Positions 1 through 10,310 are shown, counted from the stretch's first letter. The stretch is DNA of 64,000 nucleotides from Sediminibacterium sp. (GCA_030054095.1 JASGCO010000001.1:334831-398830); one strand, 5' to 3'. Notes: generated by a model not told the origin, from the sequence alone. Translations and numbers: made by a program.

Positions 1-987
1 GCTTTGAATGGAACGGATGTTATCGGCCTTGTTGTTCCAGTTGGCAACAAACACGGCAATATCTTCCAGTTTCAATATCATGTCCGGATGCTTTTCGAAT
101 GGTTCTTTTGCTGTAGCCTCATTATTTTTACTGCAAACCGCCAGAATAATACCACGTTGTTGCAATTGTTTGTACCACAGTTGCAGTTCTGTAAACGCTT
201 TACCTATTCCCAGATCACCGATTTGAATGTTTTCGATACCATCATCGCCAATGATACCGCCCCACATGGTATTGTCCAGATCTATGATGAGGCATTTTTT
301 AAAACGGCCTTTCACCGCGGCAATCGCGTCGCCAATTAATTTGGCAACCAATGGCAGGGCATCCATACTCAGTACCATATCTGCCGTATAATACATTTTG
401 GCATCAAACAAGTGCTGACTACCATAACGGCTATGCAGTAGCGAAAAATCAACCAGTGTAAATGCCGTTTGTTCTGCAGCCATATTCAGTAAGCCATCAT
501 TGATAGCGCGTAACTGATGTAAAAACGTATGCTTTAATTTAGCGGCGTAAGACCCGAATAAGCCATCGTTAAATTCGGGGAAGTTAAAATATAAAACCGT
601 GGTGCCCGGTTGAGCAGTGATTAAACCTGTGTATTGCTTTACCTTTTCGAGGTGTTGCTCCGCAAAGGTAGCGGGATTCGTTTTTGCGTACTGCTTCCGT
701 AGTTTTTGTACACTTTGAAACACAATAACAAACTCAGGTTTAAACGCATATAATTCAGAAGAAGTATCTAAAATTTGTGCGTCAATCTGATTATAGTCCG
801 CTTCGTAAATATCGAAATCAAATCCAAGTTCTACCGCGTAGCCTTTAATGGCTTGTTTTAGAAACTGCGTGGCAGAATCGCCGAGCAAAGCTACTTTAAC
901 GGTCTTGAAACCCGTGGTATCTTTTTTAAGATTTTTCTTTAAATGATTAAATGATAGAATTTCCGGTAACACGTGTATTGTTGGCAT
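1..987 (-). CDS. FkbH-like HAD-IIIC family protein, 3' end beyond the window
   Basis: The minus strand is open from an ATG at 985-987 to the left edge (329 codons), so the C-terminus is missing. The N-terminal part has an SGNH-like start (LLGDSATQFL). From about residue 232 comes a HAD domain with LIIDLDNTMWGG; D236 and D238 are the expected nucleophile and acid. The later SKNNEATAKEPFEKHPDM stretch is typical of FkbH. FkbH-like proteins usually load or transfer three-carbon or acyl units in polyketide and polysaccharide loci. The start codon overlaps the stop of the upstream glycosyltransferase by one base, so it belongs to the same operon. The family call is firm; the substrate is unknown. 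Confidence 0.85.
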   Translation of the reverse strand, partial: MPTIHVLPEILSFNHLKKNLKKDTTGFKTVKVALLGDSATQFLKQAIKGYAVELGFDFDIYEADYNQIDAQILDTSSELYAFKPEFVIVFQSVQKLRKQYAKTNPATFAEQHLEKVKQYTGLITAQPGTTVLYFNFPEFNDGLFGSYAAKLKHTFLHQLRAINDGLLNMAAEQTAFTLVDFSLLHSRYGSQHLFDAKMYYTADMVLSMDALPLVAKLIGDAIAAVKGRFKKCLIIDLDNTMWGGIIGDDGIENIQIGDLGIGKAFTELQLWYKQLQQRGIILAVCSKNNEATAKEPFEKHPDMILKLEDIAVFVANWNNKADNIRSIQS

Positions 988-2144
988 TAAGAGGCCCGGT
1001 TTAAGGTTTTCGTCCAAAAATCCTCAATTTGGGTTTTAAAATTTTCAAATGTATGTATCTCTTTTGTCAGGCGTATGCTTTCGCGCTGCATGGATTCATG
1101 GTGTTCAGGATGCTGAATGTACGAAAGGATGGCTTCCGCAAACCCTGCGGCATCTTCTGTTTTTGTCAATATCCCGTTCAGCCCATTTTTCACAAATAGA
1201 TGGGTTTGCCCAACGTTTCGGGCAATAATCGCATTTCCTGCTGCCATGGCTTCATTCATTGCCAACGAAGGAAAATTTTCATAAGCCTGTGTGGATACAA
1301 AGCATTTCGATTGTTCTAATACGTTTGTCACATTAGGCGTATGTGAAAGCGCCATCAGATCCTGAAGTTGATGTGCTTCAATGTAAGCACGAATCTCTTC
1401 TTCCTGATTTCCTTTTCCGTAGATAAAAAATTTCCAGTTACTAATATCAGCCCCTTGGCTTTTCAAAAGTTGAACAGCTTCTACAAACAACATGGGTTGT
1501 TTGGCAATGGTTAAACGGGACACTAGTACGATGTGATTTTTTTTTGGTACTGTTGTATTAAATACCTTTCCTGTATAACGCGATTGAATACAATCTATCG
1601 GAGGATTACTTTTTACAATTTTATGCTCTGTTGCAAATGATTTAAACAATTCGTACCAACTAACAATTCTATCTATTTTAATAGAACTGAAAAGACCATC
1701 CAGATAGGCTTTAAAATTATAGCCCCGGTTCTGATCATCGAAATAGAAATGCGGAATAAACGCATCCGTAACAGTATAAACTAATTTAGGACGGTTACGT
1801 CCCATATTATCAATGGCTTTCAGTAAAGGATACTGATACTTATTATAAAGTGGGATCTGAATGAGCCTTATTTTCTTGGACCGGATGATGGCGCGCAATT
1901 GCCATGCCTCCAGCCAATGCTTAAACCGGTTATTGAAGGTTCGGAACGTTAGTACATTCGTTCTGTTCTTTAACTGTCCGGCTTCCGATAAATGATACAA
2001 GGATTCGGAGTCGGTTATAAAAAACAATTTGTAATCAGAGTTCACTTGCTGGTACTGATCATAGAAATCGGAAAAAAACCGTTCTGCTCCTCCTCCACCC
2101 GAAAGGTTGCCAATACCTGTAAATATGAATGCAATGTTTGTCAA
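987..2144 (-). CDS. Glycosyltransferase family 4
   Basis: This 385-residue protein has the GT-B layout. The N-terminal half begins MTNIAFIFTGIGNLSGGGGA, with the glycine-rich acceptor-side loop. The C-terminal half carries VSRLTIAKQP, FIYGKGNQEE and the nucleotide-sugar-binding stretch ENFPSLAMNEAMAAG. It probably adds one sugar to the repeat unit on the cytoplasmic face of the inner membrane. The start is TTG at 2142-2144, overlapping the TGA of the upstream amidotransferase as TTGA; no in-frame ATG lies near, and the coupling supports this start. Donor and linkage cannot be read from the sequence. Confidence 0.88.
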   Translation of the reverse strand: MTNIAFIFTGIGNLSGGGGAERFFSDFYDQYQQVNSDYKLFFITDSESLYHLSEAGQLKNRTNVLTFRTFNNRFKHWLEAWQLRAIIRSKKIRLIQIPLYNKYQYPLLKAIDNMGRNRPKLVYTVTDAFIPHFYFDDQNRGYNFKAYLDGLFSSIKIDRIVSWYELFKSFATEHKIVKSNPPIDCIQSRYTGKVFNTTVPKKNHIVLVSRLTIAKQPMLFVEAVQLLKSQGADISNWKFFIYGKGNQEEEIRAYIEAHQLQDLMALSHTPNVTNVLEQSKCFVSTQAYENFPSLAMNEAMAAGNAIIARNVGQTHLFVKNGLNGILTKTEDAAGFAEAILSYIQHPEHHESMQRESIRLTKEIHTFENFKTQIEDFWTKTLNRAS

Positions 2145-3304
2145 TTGCCTTTCAATTTGGAGATAAGTGTCAGCATGGGCCCCACAACCCGTTTAAAAAT
2201 ATAGTACTTTCTGAATTCCTTTTTATCCCACTGGGTACCATAATGCGCATGCGGTACTGGTGCCTTTTGCATGTAGGATTCAAACTCCTCTGCACTGATT
2301 CCAAATTTTTTAATCGCATAGGTATAATCTTCCTTTTGCAACTGCGCATCGTACGTAGGTTTTTCCAACTCAGTCAATGCTTCCGCCCTGCTAATACTAT
2401 GCGATGCTACTAAAGATGCCAGATGCGCTCGGCGTTTATCTACATGAAATTTACGTGGCAAGATGTATCCCTGATAGAACCGTGTAAAAATGGACTCATA
2501 ATGTTTACCGCCATAGTCACGCCATCCGAATTCTTTTATTAATACCTCTTTTGCTTTATTCTTATCGTAATCGAGTAAATTAAGCGGCGATATCGAATAC
2601 ATGGCATGCAGCTTAGCGTTAATTAACTGACGCGTTAAGCCGAGCTTAGGAAAGTTATTGAGCTTTGTTGTTCCAAACTGCTTGTGGATGTTTGTCAGGT
2701 TAACAATATCCAGTTTATCGTCATAATACCACGAACGGGGCAAAATGCCTTCGGACGAAATGTTATTGCCATTAATGATGCTTTTAATTTTATATTTCCG
2801 GGCAATGCGGTGCAGGGTAGCATAAATCAACTGATCGGTAGGCACTTCAATATCGAGTACGGACGCCTTGATATACGCCAACTGTAAATCTTTAAATTCT
2901 TCCCAGTTAATAACGTAGGTATAAAGATCAAACCCGGTTTTAGCGATAATATTGTTAATGTTCTGTACAGCCAGTTCGCTGTTCCAGCCATTATCGAAAT
3001 GAACCACCAGTGGGCGTAAGCCCGCCTGTTTGGCCCAGTAACAGATATACGAACTATCTACACCTCCGCTTAATCCTACCAAACAATCGTACTTACTGTT
3101 CTTGCCGAGTTGCTTGATTTTCTGTATGCCGGACTCCAGTTCTTTTAAACGGACATCGAGCGGACGCCAGATGGTTTTTTTTGCCAGTTCATCAAAATCT
3201 TTGCAGAAATTACAAATCCCATCCACGTCAAATGTAATTTCTGGTGCCGTGGTATCCATTACACAACGGGTACAAAGCTGATAGGTTCTTTCTGTCTTAC
3301 TCAT
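2141..3304 (-). CDS. N-acetyl sugar amidotransferase (WbpG/PseA-like), copy 1
   Basis: The 387-residue protein starts with a paired-cysteine module (CTRC at 11-14 and CNFC at 31-34, probably zinc binding). A PP-loop ATP-pyrophosphatase motif SGGVDSS follows at 79-85. This is the layout of WbpG, PseA and LegX, which use ATP and ammonia to convert an acetamido group on a nucleotide sugar to an acetamidino group, with HisH/HisF-like partners supplying ammonia. Such a pair lies upstream in the operon (13566-14932). A second paralogue sits at 7610-8767. It overlaps the AsnB-type gene by 8 bases. The exact sugar is not known. Confidence 0.9.
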   Translation of the reverse strand: MSKTERTYQLCTRCVMDTTAPEITFDVDGICNFCKDFDELAKKTIWRPLDVRLKELESGIQKIKQLGKNSKYDCLVGLSGGVDSSYICYWAKQAGLRPLVVHFDNGWNSELAVQNINNIIAKTGFDLYTYVINWEEFKDLQLAYIKASVLDIEVPTDQLIYATLHRIARKYKIKSIINGNNISSEGILPRSWYYDDKLDIVNLTNIHKQFGTTKLNNFPKLGLTRQLINAKLHAMYSISPLNLLDYDKNKAKEVLIKEFGWRDYGGKHYESIFTRFYQGYILPRKFHVDKRRAHLASLVASHSISRAEALTELEKPTYDAQLQKEDYTYAIKKFGISAEEFESYMQKAPVPHAHYGTQWDKKEFRKYYIFKRVVGPMLTLISKLKGN

Positions 3305-5207
3305 TAATTAATAAAGCGTTTACTATTCCCCAGGTTAAAAACGCGTCATTAGCATCGAAACGGTTTTCTTTATAATGTGCCTCTATTTGCTGTTTTACTT
3401 CCTTATGCCGGACAAAATCCAGTTTAAGAAAGGCCTGAGAATGAATCTGATCTAATGTATATTCTTTTAAAGGTCCCTGCATCCAGTTTACCAAAGGCGG
3501 TGCAATACCTATTTTTAAAGTGCGTGTACGGATGGCTTCGGGCAAAATTCCTTTCATGGCATCTCTGATAATGCGTTTTGTATAGCCTGCACCCAGTTTA
3601 CTTTCTTCCGGTACAGAAAACATAAAACTTACCAGCCGGTAATCCATAAATGGCATACGGATCTCGATACTATGCTGCATGGCTGCTCTGTCGAAATCCC
3701 GTAAATTAATTGGTAAACTGTTATAATGAAAATCATCAAACAACGATTTTGTAATGCCTTTGAATGGATTGGAGAACACCGGATGAATTGAGTCTGTAAC
3801 CGGCACCGTAAACCAGGGATGCGACCGCTCTGATGTTGCCTGTTCACCTGACGGTTTTCCCAACATGGACTTAATTCCCTTTTTAAATTTGGAACGAAAA
3901 TTATTGGCCCCGTAAAATTCCGACATGAGTGTATCGGCTTTGTAATGTGGCGAGAGTTTCGAAATGGTATCTGCCATTTCCATCGCTTTGCCCGCATCAC
4001 CTTCGTGCAGGGCCTGATAGAACCGCTGCAACACATAACTGTTATAACCAAAAGCATACTCATCGGCTCCGTGCCCGTCTAACGACACCGTAATACCATT
4101 TTGCCGCATGGCCTTGTAAATATCGGTAATCGCAATGATGGGGGCGCTGATAATACTATCTAATAATTGTGTGGAGTGAATCACATCCTTTACCAGATTT
4201 CTGTAATCCGGCTCAATAAATACCGCTTCTCCTTTTGTTTGCTGAATAACGGTTTCCGCATAGTGCCGTTCATCTACCGGCGTACCGGGAAACGTAGCCA
4301 CAAACGCTTTCTGCCAGTTGCCGGGCAAACGCTGCAGGGTTTGGGTATCGCTTTTAAACTGCTGCAACGTGCAATACACCGAACTGGAATCTATGCCTCC
4401 ACTTAATGCCGAAGCAATGGACACATCGCTTCGCATACGCAATTTACACGCGTCAAAAAACAAGGTTTTGAATTGTTCTACTTGAGATGAATAGTCCATG
4501 GGGACGTCCATCAGATGGTCAGCAGTATTCCACCATCGTTTTATACTGAGTTCTTTATTGTGTGAAATGGTAAGGGCATGCCCCGGCAACACTTGCTCTA
4601 TCCCTTCAAAAATGGTTTGTCCATTGGCTTCAATAAGGTGTGGCGATTGCGTGGCAATGGTTAAGCGGTGCTGATTAAACTGCCGTTGGAAACCTTGCAG
4701 GTATTTAAATGCAATGGTTTCTGAGGCAAATGCAAAAAGTTTACCGGTTTGATATATGTAATGCAGCGGTTTTACACCATAGCGATCTCGGGCCAGAAAC
4801 AACTCTTTAGTTTGATTATCCCAAATAGCGAAGGCCCACATACCATTAAATTTCAACAGGCAATCTTTTCCGTATTCGTGATACGCCGCCAGTACTACTT
4901 CTGTATCTGTATCCGTTTTAAATGTATAGCCTTTGCTTTGCAATTCGGAACGGATTTCCAAAAAATTATATACCTCCCCGTTATAGGTAATATGATACCG
5001 ATCCAGATAAGAAAACGGTTGCCTTCCGGCCTCTGTTAAATCGAGAATGGACAAACGCCGGTGCCCCAAGCCTAAACTGCTATTGTGGTACAATTCATAT
5101 CCTGCTCCATCGGGCCCCCTGTGAAACAAAGCATCAGTGAACCGCCGGAGTTCTTCACGCTCTAATTTAGTATTGTTTAAATGATATATGCCCGCTATGC
5201 CGCACAT
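3297..5207 (-). CDS. Glutamine-hydrolysing asparagine synthase-type amidotransferase
   Basis: The 636-residue protein has the two AsnB domains. The N-terminal class II glutaminase starts MCGIAGIY, with Cys2 as nucleophile after Met removal, and carries LFHRGPDG and ITYNGEVYN. The C-terminal synthetase has the PP-loop SGGIDSSS at 269-276. Members of this length are common inside Bacteroidota polysaccharide loci, where they probably amidate a sugar carboxylate rather than make free asparagine; that role is inferred from context. It lies between a glycosyltransferase (16-base gap) and an N-acetyl sugar amidotransferase (8-base overlap). All recognisable active-site elements are present. Confidence 0.9.
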   Translation of the reverse strand: MCGIAGIYHLNNTKLEREELRRFTDALFHRGPDGAGYELYHNSSLGLGHRRLSILDLTEAGRQPFSYLDRYHITYNGEVYNFLEIRSELQSKGYTFKTDTDTEVVLAAYHEYGKDCLLKFNGMWAFAIWDNQTKELFLARDRYGVKPLHYIYQTGKLFAFASETIAFKYLQGFQRQFNQHRLTIATQSPHLIEANGQTIFEGIEQVLPGHALTISHNKELSIKRWWNTADHLMDVPMDYSSQVEQFKTLFFDACKLRMRSDVSIASALSGGIDSSSVYCTLQQFKSDTQTLQRLPGNWQKAFVATFPGTPVDERHYAETVIQQTKGEAVFIEPDYRNLVKDVIHSTQLLDSIISAPIIAITDIYKAMRQNGITVSLDGHGADEYAFGYNSYVLQRFYQALHEGDAGKAMEMADTISKLSPHYKADTLMSEFYGANNFRSKFKKGIKSMLGKPSGEQATSERSHPWFTVPVTDSIHPVFSNPFKGITKSLFDDFHYNSLPINLRDFDRAAMQHSIEIRMPFMDYRLVSFMFSVPEESKLGAGYTKRIIRDAMKGILPEAIRTRTLKIGIAPPLVNWMQGPLKEYTLDQIHSQAFLKLDFVRHKEVKQQIEAHYKENRFDANDAFLTWGIVNALLINE

Positions 5208-5222
5208 AATATTATACCGCGC

Positions 5223-6395
5223 TTATGCTAATAAAGATTCTATCTGATAAACAATCTTTTCGCTGTTTTGCTCTGAACTTAATTTATAAGCCTGAACGTT
5301 AACATTTAATTTGAATTCATAAATTTTAGCTCTATCTAGAGAGAGAATCGCCTTACTCATACTTTCAATAGTATAATCGCTTGATACAACACCCAAATTA
5401 TATTCTGAAACAATCTTTTTCATTTCAATATTCGGCGTAACTGCAATGCAAAGTCTTGCCTGGATAAACTCGAAAAATTTATTTGGTAAACAAAACTCTT
5501 CGTTAAAATTGTTTGGTTTAAAGATGTACAAACCAATATCAAATTGATTAATAAATTTTGGTATTTGAGAGAAAGGAACAGGATCAATAAAGTTTATTTG
5601 TAAATGCTTACTATATTTTGAATAGAGTTCGTTAAAATAGTTTTCGTCTGATTTAACCAACATTAAGTTTAATTCATAGTTGTCGGGTAGGAAAGTCATT
5701 AACTCACACATATCTTCTATACGTCTTCCTTTTAAAGCCGCACCATGATGGATTAATTTAATTTTGCCGGTATTATTAGTTGGCGTTAAATTACTAAAGC
5801 TGCCAGCATTATTCACTTCAACACTTTTAATGCCATATTCATTAATGTATCTCTGACTAATAGATGGTGTTACAGAAAAGGTAAGATGTGTTTTGTTTAA
5901 ATAAGTTTTTAGTATCCACTCGTAATAAGGTTTTGTGTAGGCTCTCCAGCTCTGATTCTCGGGAAACTCCTCGGGATAATATTCATGAGCATTAAAGACT
6001 ACTTTAGATGTTGATGCTAATTTTCCAAGCAAAGGCAAAGTGAATATTCCATGCCCGATGTGCACTTTGAATTTTCCCTGTTCCAGTAATGTCAAAAGTG
6101 ATTTGCGTTCTTTACTCCAGTATTGACGTTCGTAATGCAATTGTGTTCCCGGCTTATAGCCTTTTACATATTTATGAAAAGCGGATCGCAATTTTTGAAT
6201 AAACGGAAAACTCAACGGCCGGTCGAGAACATCCTGATTCATAGCTAATACATCAGTCGAAGCGTTTACCCCCTCTATCCTTTCGCCGTTTGAGAAAACG
6301 GAGATATGATACTGTGTCTGTAATGCAGCAATTGTTCTTAAAACGCGAGGTTCTCTTGTGTAATCAGTAAAGCAGATAATGGCAATTTTTTCCAC
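5223..6395 (-). CDS. Glycosyltransferase, GT4-like
   Basis: This 390-residue protein opens with MEKIAIICFTDYTREPRVLR, a start common in Bacteroidota GT-B enzymes. The C-terminal half has IDPVPFSQIPKFINQFDIGL and LPNKFFEFIQARLCIAVTP, matching the donor-site region in degenerate form. It is locally more A+T-rich than its neighbours. Likely role: one glycosyl addition during assembly of the surface polysaccharide. It lies 17 bases downstream of another glycosyltransferase. The family assignment is good, the subfamily uncertain, and the specificity unknown. Confidence 0.8.
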   Translation of the reverse strand: MEKIAIICFTDYTREPRVLRTIAALQTQYHISVFSNGERIEGVNASTDVLAMNQDVLDRPLSFPFIQKLRSAFHKYVKGYKPGTQLHYERQYWSKERKSLLTLLEQGKFKVHIGHGIFTLPLLGKLASTSKVVFNAHEYYPEEFPENQSWRAYTKPYYEWILKTYLNKTHLTFSVTPSISQRYINEYGIKSVEVNNAGSFSNLTPTNNTGKIKLIHHGAALKGRRIEDMCELMTFLPDNYELNLMLVKSDENYFNELYSKYSKHLQINFIDPVPFSQIPKFINQFDIGLYIFKPNNFNEEFCLPNKFFEFIQARLCIAVTPNIEMKKIVSEYNLGVVSSDYTIESMSKAILSLDRAKIYEFKLNVNVQAYKLSSEQNSEKIVYQIESLLA

Positions 6396-6412
6396 GTGTT
6401 TCTATGCTGTCC

Positions 6413-7600
6413 TTAAAACGAAATTTTTTCTAATTCCAATCTGGTTTCGTTGTCCAGATAATTACGTTCTACAGTCTCGTAATCCGGCACATAATCCGGA
6501 TGCATGGCTTTCAATGCATCTGGAGATGTCTCCATTAATGCCAGCATATCTGTGGTTACTCGCGAAAGGCTATTGTTTTCCAACAAATACGTGCGTCCTT
6601 TTTGCGTTAGCTCCTGACGCAAGTTCAGATCTGTTATAATATGACGCAATTTTTCTTTTAAATCGTGTTGGGTTACAGGTATAACCGGCGGCCGGAATGA
6701 AGCCGGCGATACCTGATAGTAGCGGGTTAATACCACACAACCGGAGGCCATCGCTTCAAACGATAATAAACCCGGGCCATGTCCATATAATTCATCCACC
6801 AGAATATCGGCTTCACTTAATTTCTTTAACAATTCATGATGCGGTAAATGACGCAGATAAGTGAAACTAAAAAGCAAACCTTCTGCTTTTAACTGCTCTA
6901 CCACTTCAAGTATGTGTTTTGTTCCCTTAAAATCGGTGCTGCTCGGACAGTGAATAATAACCGGCTCCTTATTCTGATTGACGTTAAATACAAACTTGCT
7001 TACATCAAAGGGTAATTGCAGATGAAAATAAGGTCGTTTAGCATGAGACATCTGATCGGGAACGGAAAAAATACAATGCGCATACTTTTCAAATGCCCTT
7101 AACTTCTTAACTTTCTGAACAACAGATTCGTCCAAATAAGCTGGTCCCAGTGCTTCGGGACTTACATCAAACTGCTTACAAAATGTTTTGTACACTCGTA
7201 TTTCTGACCCCAGAAAATACCCGATTAATCTGGTTTTCTCATTTTCTTTTAATTGCGAAAAATCCGTCTCTGAAATAAAATGCGATTGAAATACCGGAAT
7301 AAAAAAATCAACTTCCCGTTTAAAAATAGCCAATTGAAGACGACGGAAAAAATCCGTTCTTGCGGCAGGTTTAAACTTATTGATCCAAACTGTTTTTAAT
7401 TTCGTTAATAGTGGATAACGGATAAGTCCATTTTTCTTCAATCCATTGATAAAGTCAAATTTATCAATATCGTAAGTATAAGAATAGAAGGGATTTTTAT
7501 CGGCAAAGGTAATCACCCTGTATCCCTTTTCACTGAATCCTTTAGCGAGATCGTGTATAAGTCCCGCTGTTTCTATTCCTTCTATCCAAATCGTTTTCAC
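6413..7600 (-). CDS. Glycosyltransferase, GT-B fold
   Basis: The 395-residue protein begins MKTIWIEGIETAGLIHDLAK, with a Rossmann-like first strand. Its C-terminal half carries VIIHCPSSTDFKGTKHILEV and the donor-site region ADILVDELYGHGPGLLSFEA followed by MASGCVV, where an acidic residue precedes the conserved small-residue loop. It fits a GT4-like retaining transferase acting on the lipid-linked glycan in the cytoplasm. It starts 9 bases after the second amidotransferase gene, so co-transcription is likely. Donor and acceptor cannot be deduced. Confidence 0.78.
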   Translation of the reverse strand: MKTIWIEGIETAGLIHDLAKGFSEKGYRVITFADKNPFYSYTYDIDKFDFINGLKKNGLIRYPLLTKLKTVWINKFKPAARTDFFRRLQLAIFKREVDFFIPVFQSHFISETDFSQLKENEKTRLIGYFLGSEIRVYKTFCKQFDVSPEALGPAYLDESVVQKVKKLRAFEKYAHCIFSVPDQMSHAKRPYFHLQLPFDVSKFVFNVNQNKEPVIIHCPSSTDFKGTKHILEVVEQLKAEGLLFSFTYLRHLPHHELLKKLSEADILVDELYGHGPGLLSFEAMASGCVVLTRYYQVSPASFRPPVIPVTQHDLKEKLRHIITDLNLRQELTQKGRTYLLENNSLSRVTTDMLALMETSPDALKAMHPDYVPDYETVERNYLDNETRLELEKISF

Positions 7601-7609
7601 GCTACTAAT

Positions 7610-8767
7610 CTACCCAGCTGCTTTTTTAGGTTCTTCTTTCAGCACACAAAATTTATCATAAAAACTACGGGTAACATACCCGCTTTTTAGCAACAAATAA
7701 AAAAATGGACGTAAGCGTTCAAATGTTTTTTTATAGGTGGGGTAATCGGTATAGTGCTTATTCGGTGCCGCCATAATCGCTTCCCATCCTTCATCTGTAA
7801 ATCCGAGCCGTGTTTTAATTTCATCCAGCAGATTTTTTTCAAAAGGCTTAGGCTCTTTTATTTTCAGCAGCGCTTCATCGCGCATCATTTGCCCGCTGCG
7901 CACCAGTGCAGAATACTCACACCACCTTAAATCAATACCAAATTTTACGGGCAGATAATAGTTATTAATAAAGTAGGCCGTACGGTTTTCCATGTGATGT
8001 CCGCCATACCACTGCCAACCATACTGCTCTGCCAAAAACTTTTTTGTCGCCTCTTTATTGTAGTCGAGGTAATATAAAGGCCGGAACTTTTTGATTTTAT
8101 TAATCACCATCCACTTAATCCACTTACTTAACCAAAGCAGAGGTGTGGATTTAATGACACCATTACCAAATTGTTTATGAATAGATTGTATGTATTTGGC
8201 ATCCATATAAAACCATCCCGGAGGTGAAACCCCTTCAGTACGAAACGAATGCCCTTCCCAGATGTGTTTAATCCCATATTTGGCACAAGCCATGTAATGC
8301 GTTGTTGCCAATGCCAAATCCGTTGCCGCCTCAAACTCGGGCACCGAAGCTTTCAACAGAGACTTTTGTATGCCTTCAAACTCGCGGTTATCTACCACAT
8401 GGGTGAATAAATCAATTCCGAGTTTATCCAGCATAATTTTAATGTTCTCTACTGCTATTTTAGAGTTATACGTATTATCAAAATGCGCCGCCAATACTCT
8501 TAAGCCATACACGTTTTTAGCCAAGTGCAGCATATACGACGAATCGCAGCCGCCACTTACGCCAATTACCACATCGTAAGGCTTTCCTTTTCCATCTTCT
8601 TTCATTTGCGCCACATAGGCTTCAATGATTTTTTTGCCCGCTTCGCCCGTGGGGTATTGCGTGTTCATGGAATCGTATTGTTCGCAATAATTACAGATTC
8701 CCTCCGCGTTAAACGTTATCTTGGGAATATCAGAATGATAGATACAGCGTTTGCAGGTTTGCATCAT
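7610..8767 (-). CDS. N-acetyl sugar amidotransferase (WbpG/PseA-like), copy 2
   Basis: This 385-residue paralogue of the 2141-3304 gene keeps the paired cysteines (CKRC at 5-8, CNYC at 25-28) and the PP-loop SGGCDSS at 71-77. The two copies differ in many details: the residues after the first cysteine pair are VMD in copy 1 and IYH in copy 2. They are therefore likely to act on different sugars rather than being a recent duplication. The ammonia source is presumably the single HisH/HisF-like pair upstream. It overlaps the acyltransferase gene by 4 bases. Confidence 0.9.
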   Translation of the reverse strand: MMQTCKRCIYHSDIPKITFNAEGICNYCEQYDSMNTQYPTGEAGKKIIEAYVAQMKEDGKGKPYDVVIGVSGGCDSSYMLHLAKNVYGLRVLAAHFDNTYNSKIAVENIKIMLDKLGIDLFTHVVDNREFEGIQKSLLKASVPEFEAATDLALATTHYMACAKYGIKHIWEGHSFRTEGVSPPGWFYMDAKYIQSIHKQFGNGVIKSTPLLWLSKWIKWMVINKIKKFRPLYYLDYNKEATKKFLAEQYGWQWYGGHHMENRTAYFINNYYLPVKFGIDLRWCEYSALVRSGQMMRDEALLKIKEPKPFEKNLLDEIKTRLGFTDEGWEAIMAAPNKHYTDYPTYKKTFERLRPFFYLLLKSGYVTRSFYDKFCVLKEEPKKAAG

Positions 8768-9351
8768 TTAAAATAGTCGAAACGGATTTCGTTTTCAGTT
8801 ATAATTACAGTACCGATCTGCTTTGCCGGAGTACCAGCTACAATAGCATAATCAGGAAAAGATTTATTGACAAAACTTTGCGCGGCCACTACGGTGTGAT
8901 GCCCGAGTGTTACATTTTTTGCAATGATGGAATGTGGTCCGATATAAACATTATCCGCAATGGTTACTGGCAACCGTTCAATCGGTAATTGATTATTACT
9001 TAATGTTGCTTTTACATTATCGTGCGAATAAATATGAACGCCCGCCGAAATGGTGCAATGATTACCAATGGTTAATCCACCGGAACCATCGAGAATGGTA
9101 AACATGCCGATCCAGCAGTTTTCGCCAACTTTTACATCACCTATTACATAACTGGAATCGTAGATGTTTGTGCCTTTTCCAAAACCCAGACGTTGCGCCC
9201 GTTGCCAGCGATCGCTTAGATGATCAGCCATTGGCAGAGAACGCTGCAGGTGCTCTAGAAAACCTTGTTCCAATACCTCATTCAGTTCGTTTGCGGTTTG
9301 GAACTGTGCCTGTAATGCTGTTTTCCCGTCCAGTATTTTTTTGCGATCCAT
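8764..9351 (-). CDS. Hexapeptide-repeat acyltransferase (left-handed beta-helix)
   Basis: The protein has about 195 residues from the ATG at 9349-9351. The open frame extends to 9378, but that would overlap the epimerase by 25 bases, whereas this ATG begins 2 bases after the epimerase stop. The central part has hexapeptide-type turns (IGDVKVGENCWIGMFTILDG, LTIGNHCTISAGVHIYSHDN, IADNVYIGPHSIIAKNVTLG), characteristic of trimeric O- or N-acyltransferases using acetyl-CoA. H113-like and other catalytic positions were not assigned. It probably acetylates an amino or hydroxyl group on a sugar nucleotide made by the neighbouring aminotransferase and epimerases. Confidence 0.85.
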   Translation of the reverse strand: MDRKKILDGKTALQAQFQTANELNEVLEQGFLEHLQRSLPMADHLSDRWQRAQRLGFGKGTNIYDSSYVIGDVKVGENCWIGMFTILDGSGGLTIGNHCTISAGVHIYSHDNVKATLSNNQLPIERLPVTIADNVYIGPHSIIAKNVTLGHHTVVAAQSFVNKSFPDYAIVAGTPAKQIGTVIITENEIRFDYFK

Positions 9352-9353
9352 TT

Positions 9354-10310
9354 TTACTTCATCAGGGTCTTCATCCATTCCGCGGTGCGCAGTACACCCT
9401 CTTCCAGATCCACCTGAGCTTTAAAGTCCAGAATGTCTTTTGCTTTATCCACGCTTGGAATACGGATAGCGATATCTGCCGATAAAGGCGGATCAAACAC
9501 AATTTTAGAATCGGATTTCAATACCCGGCATACGAGTTGCGCCAATCCCAATATCGTAATTACCGCGCGGGCGTTACCGATATTAAAACTTTCACCAATT
9601 GCGTTCGGATTTTCCACACAGCGAATTAAACAATCTACAAAATCGTCAACATAGCACCAGGCACGAATCTGCGAACCGTCTCCGTCTATATGAATGTCTT
9701 CATTTTTTAACGCGCGTTTAATGAAGATCTGTATAGCGCCTTCGCCGGTTTGTCCGGGCCCATACACGTTAAACGGACGCACCGTTACGACCGGTAATTT
9801 ATATTGCTTATAATACGCGTGCGCTAAATGTTCTCCTGCCAGTTTACTAACGGCATAGGTCCAGCGCGCTTCTCCCGCACTACCAGCCACCGTTTGATCA
9901 TTTTCAGAAGATTTGAAGGCCATAGAGCCAAACACTTCTGAGGTCGAAAAATCAATGAACCGGTCTTTAATTCCGTTTTCCATGGCTGCCTGAAGGGCAT
10001 TGGCCGTTCCCATCATATTTACCCGCATGGTTCGTACCGGGTCTTTAATAACGGTATCTATCCCGGCAATACCCGCCGCGTGAATAACAATATCTGCTCC
10101 TTTCATAGCGGCTGTCATCGCTGGCAAGTCCAACACATCGCCTTTTACCACCGTAATATTTGCGTGATTGGCCACCGCACTGCCACTTAAGGTATCGCGG
10201 TGAAAATTGTCGTACACAATAATCTTATTGTTGTTAACGTAATGTTTTATTAAGGTATTTGCGATAAAACCCGCACCGCCGGTAATAAAAATGGTTTTAT
10301 TCTGTATCAT
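9354..10310 (-). CDS. NAD-dependent epimerase/dehydratase (SDR)
   Basis: I place the start at the ATG at 10308-10310, which overlaps the aminotransferase TGA as ATGA. The open frame runs to 10433, but the extra 41 residues precede the Rossmann fold and overlap coding sequence. The 318-residue protein has TGGAGFIA near its start and the catalytic YAVSK after WTYAVSK. Later [15 protein letters not shown] is typical of extended SDR sugar-nucleotide epimerases or dehydratases. It probably makes a modified nucleotide sugar that the following acyltransferase or the preceding aminotransferase uses. Substrate unknown. Confidence 0.87.
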   Translation of the reverse strand: MIQNKTIFITGGAGFIANTLIKHYVNNNKIIVYDNFHRDTLSGSAVANHANITVVKGDVLDLPAMTAAMKGADIVIHAAGIAGIDTVIKDPVRTMRVNMMGTANALQAAMENGIKDRFIDFSTSEVFGSMAFKSSENDQTVAGSAGEARWTYAVSKLAGEHLAHAYYKQYKLPVVTVRPFNVYGPGQTGEGAIQIFIKRALKNEDIHIDGDGSQIRAWCYVDDFVDCLIRCVENPNAIGESFNIGNARAVITILGLAQLVCRVLKSDSKIVFDPPLSADIAIRIPSVDKAKDILDFKAQVDLEEGVLRTAEWMKTLMK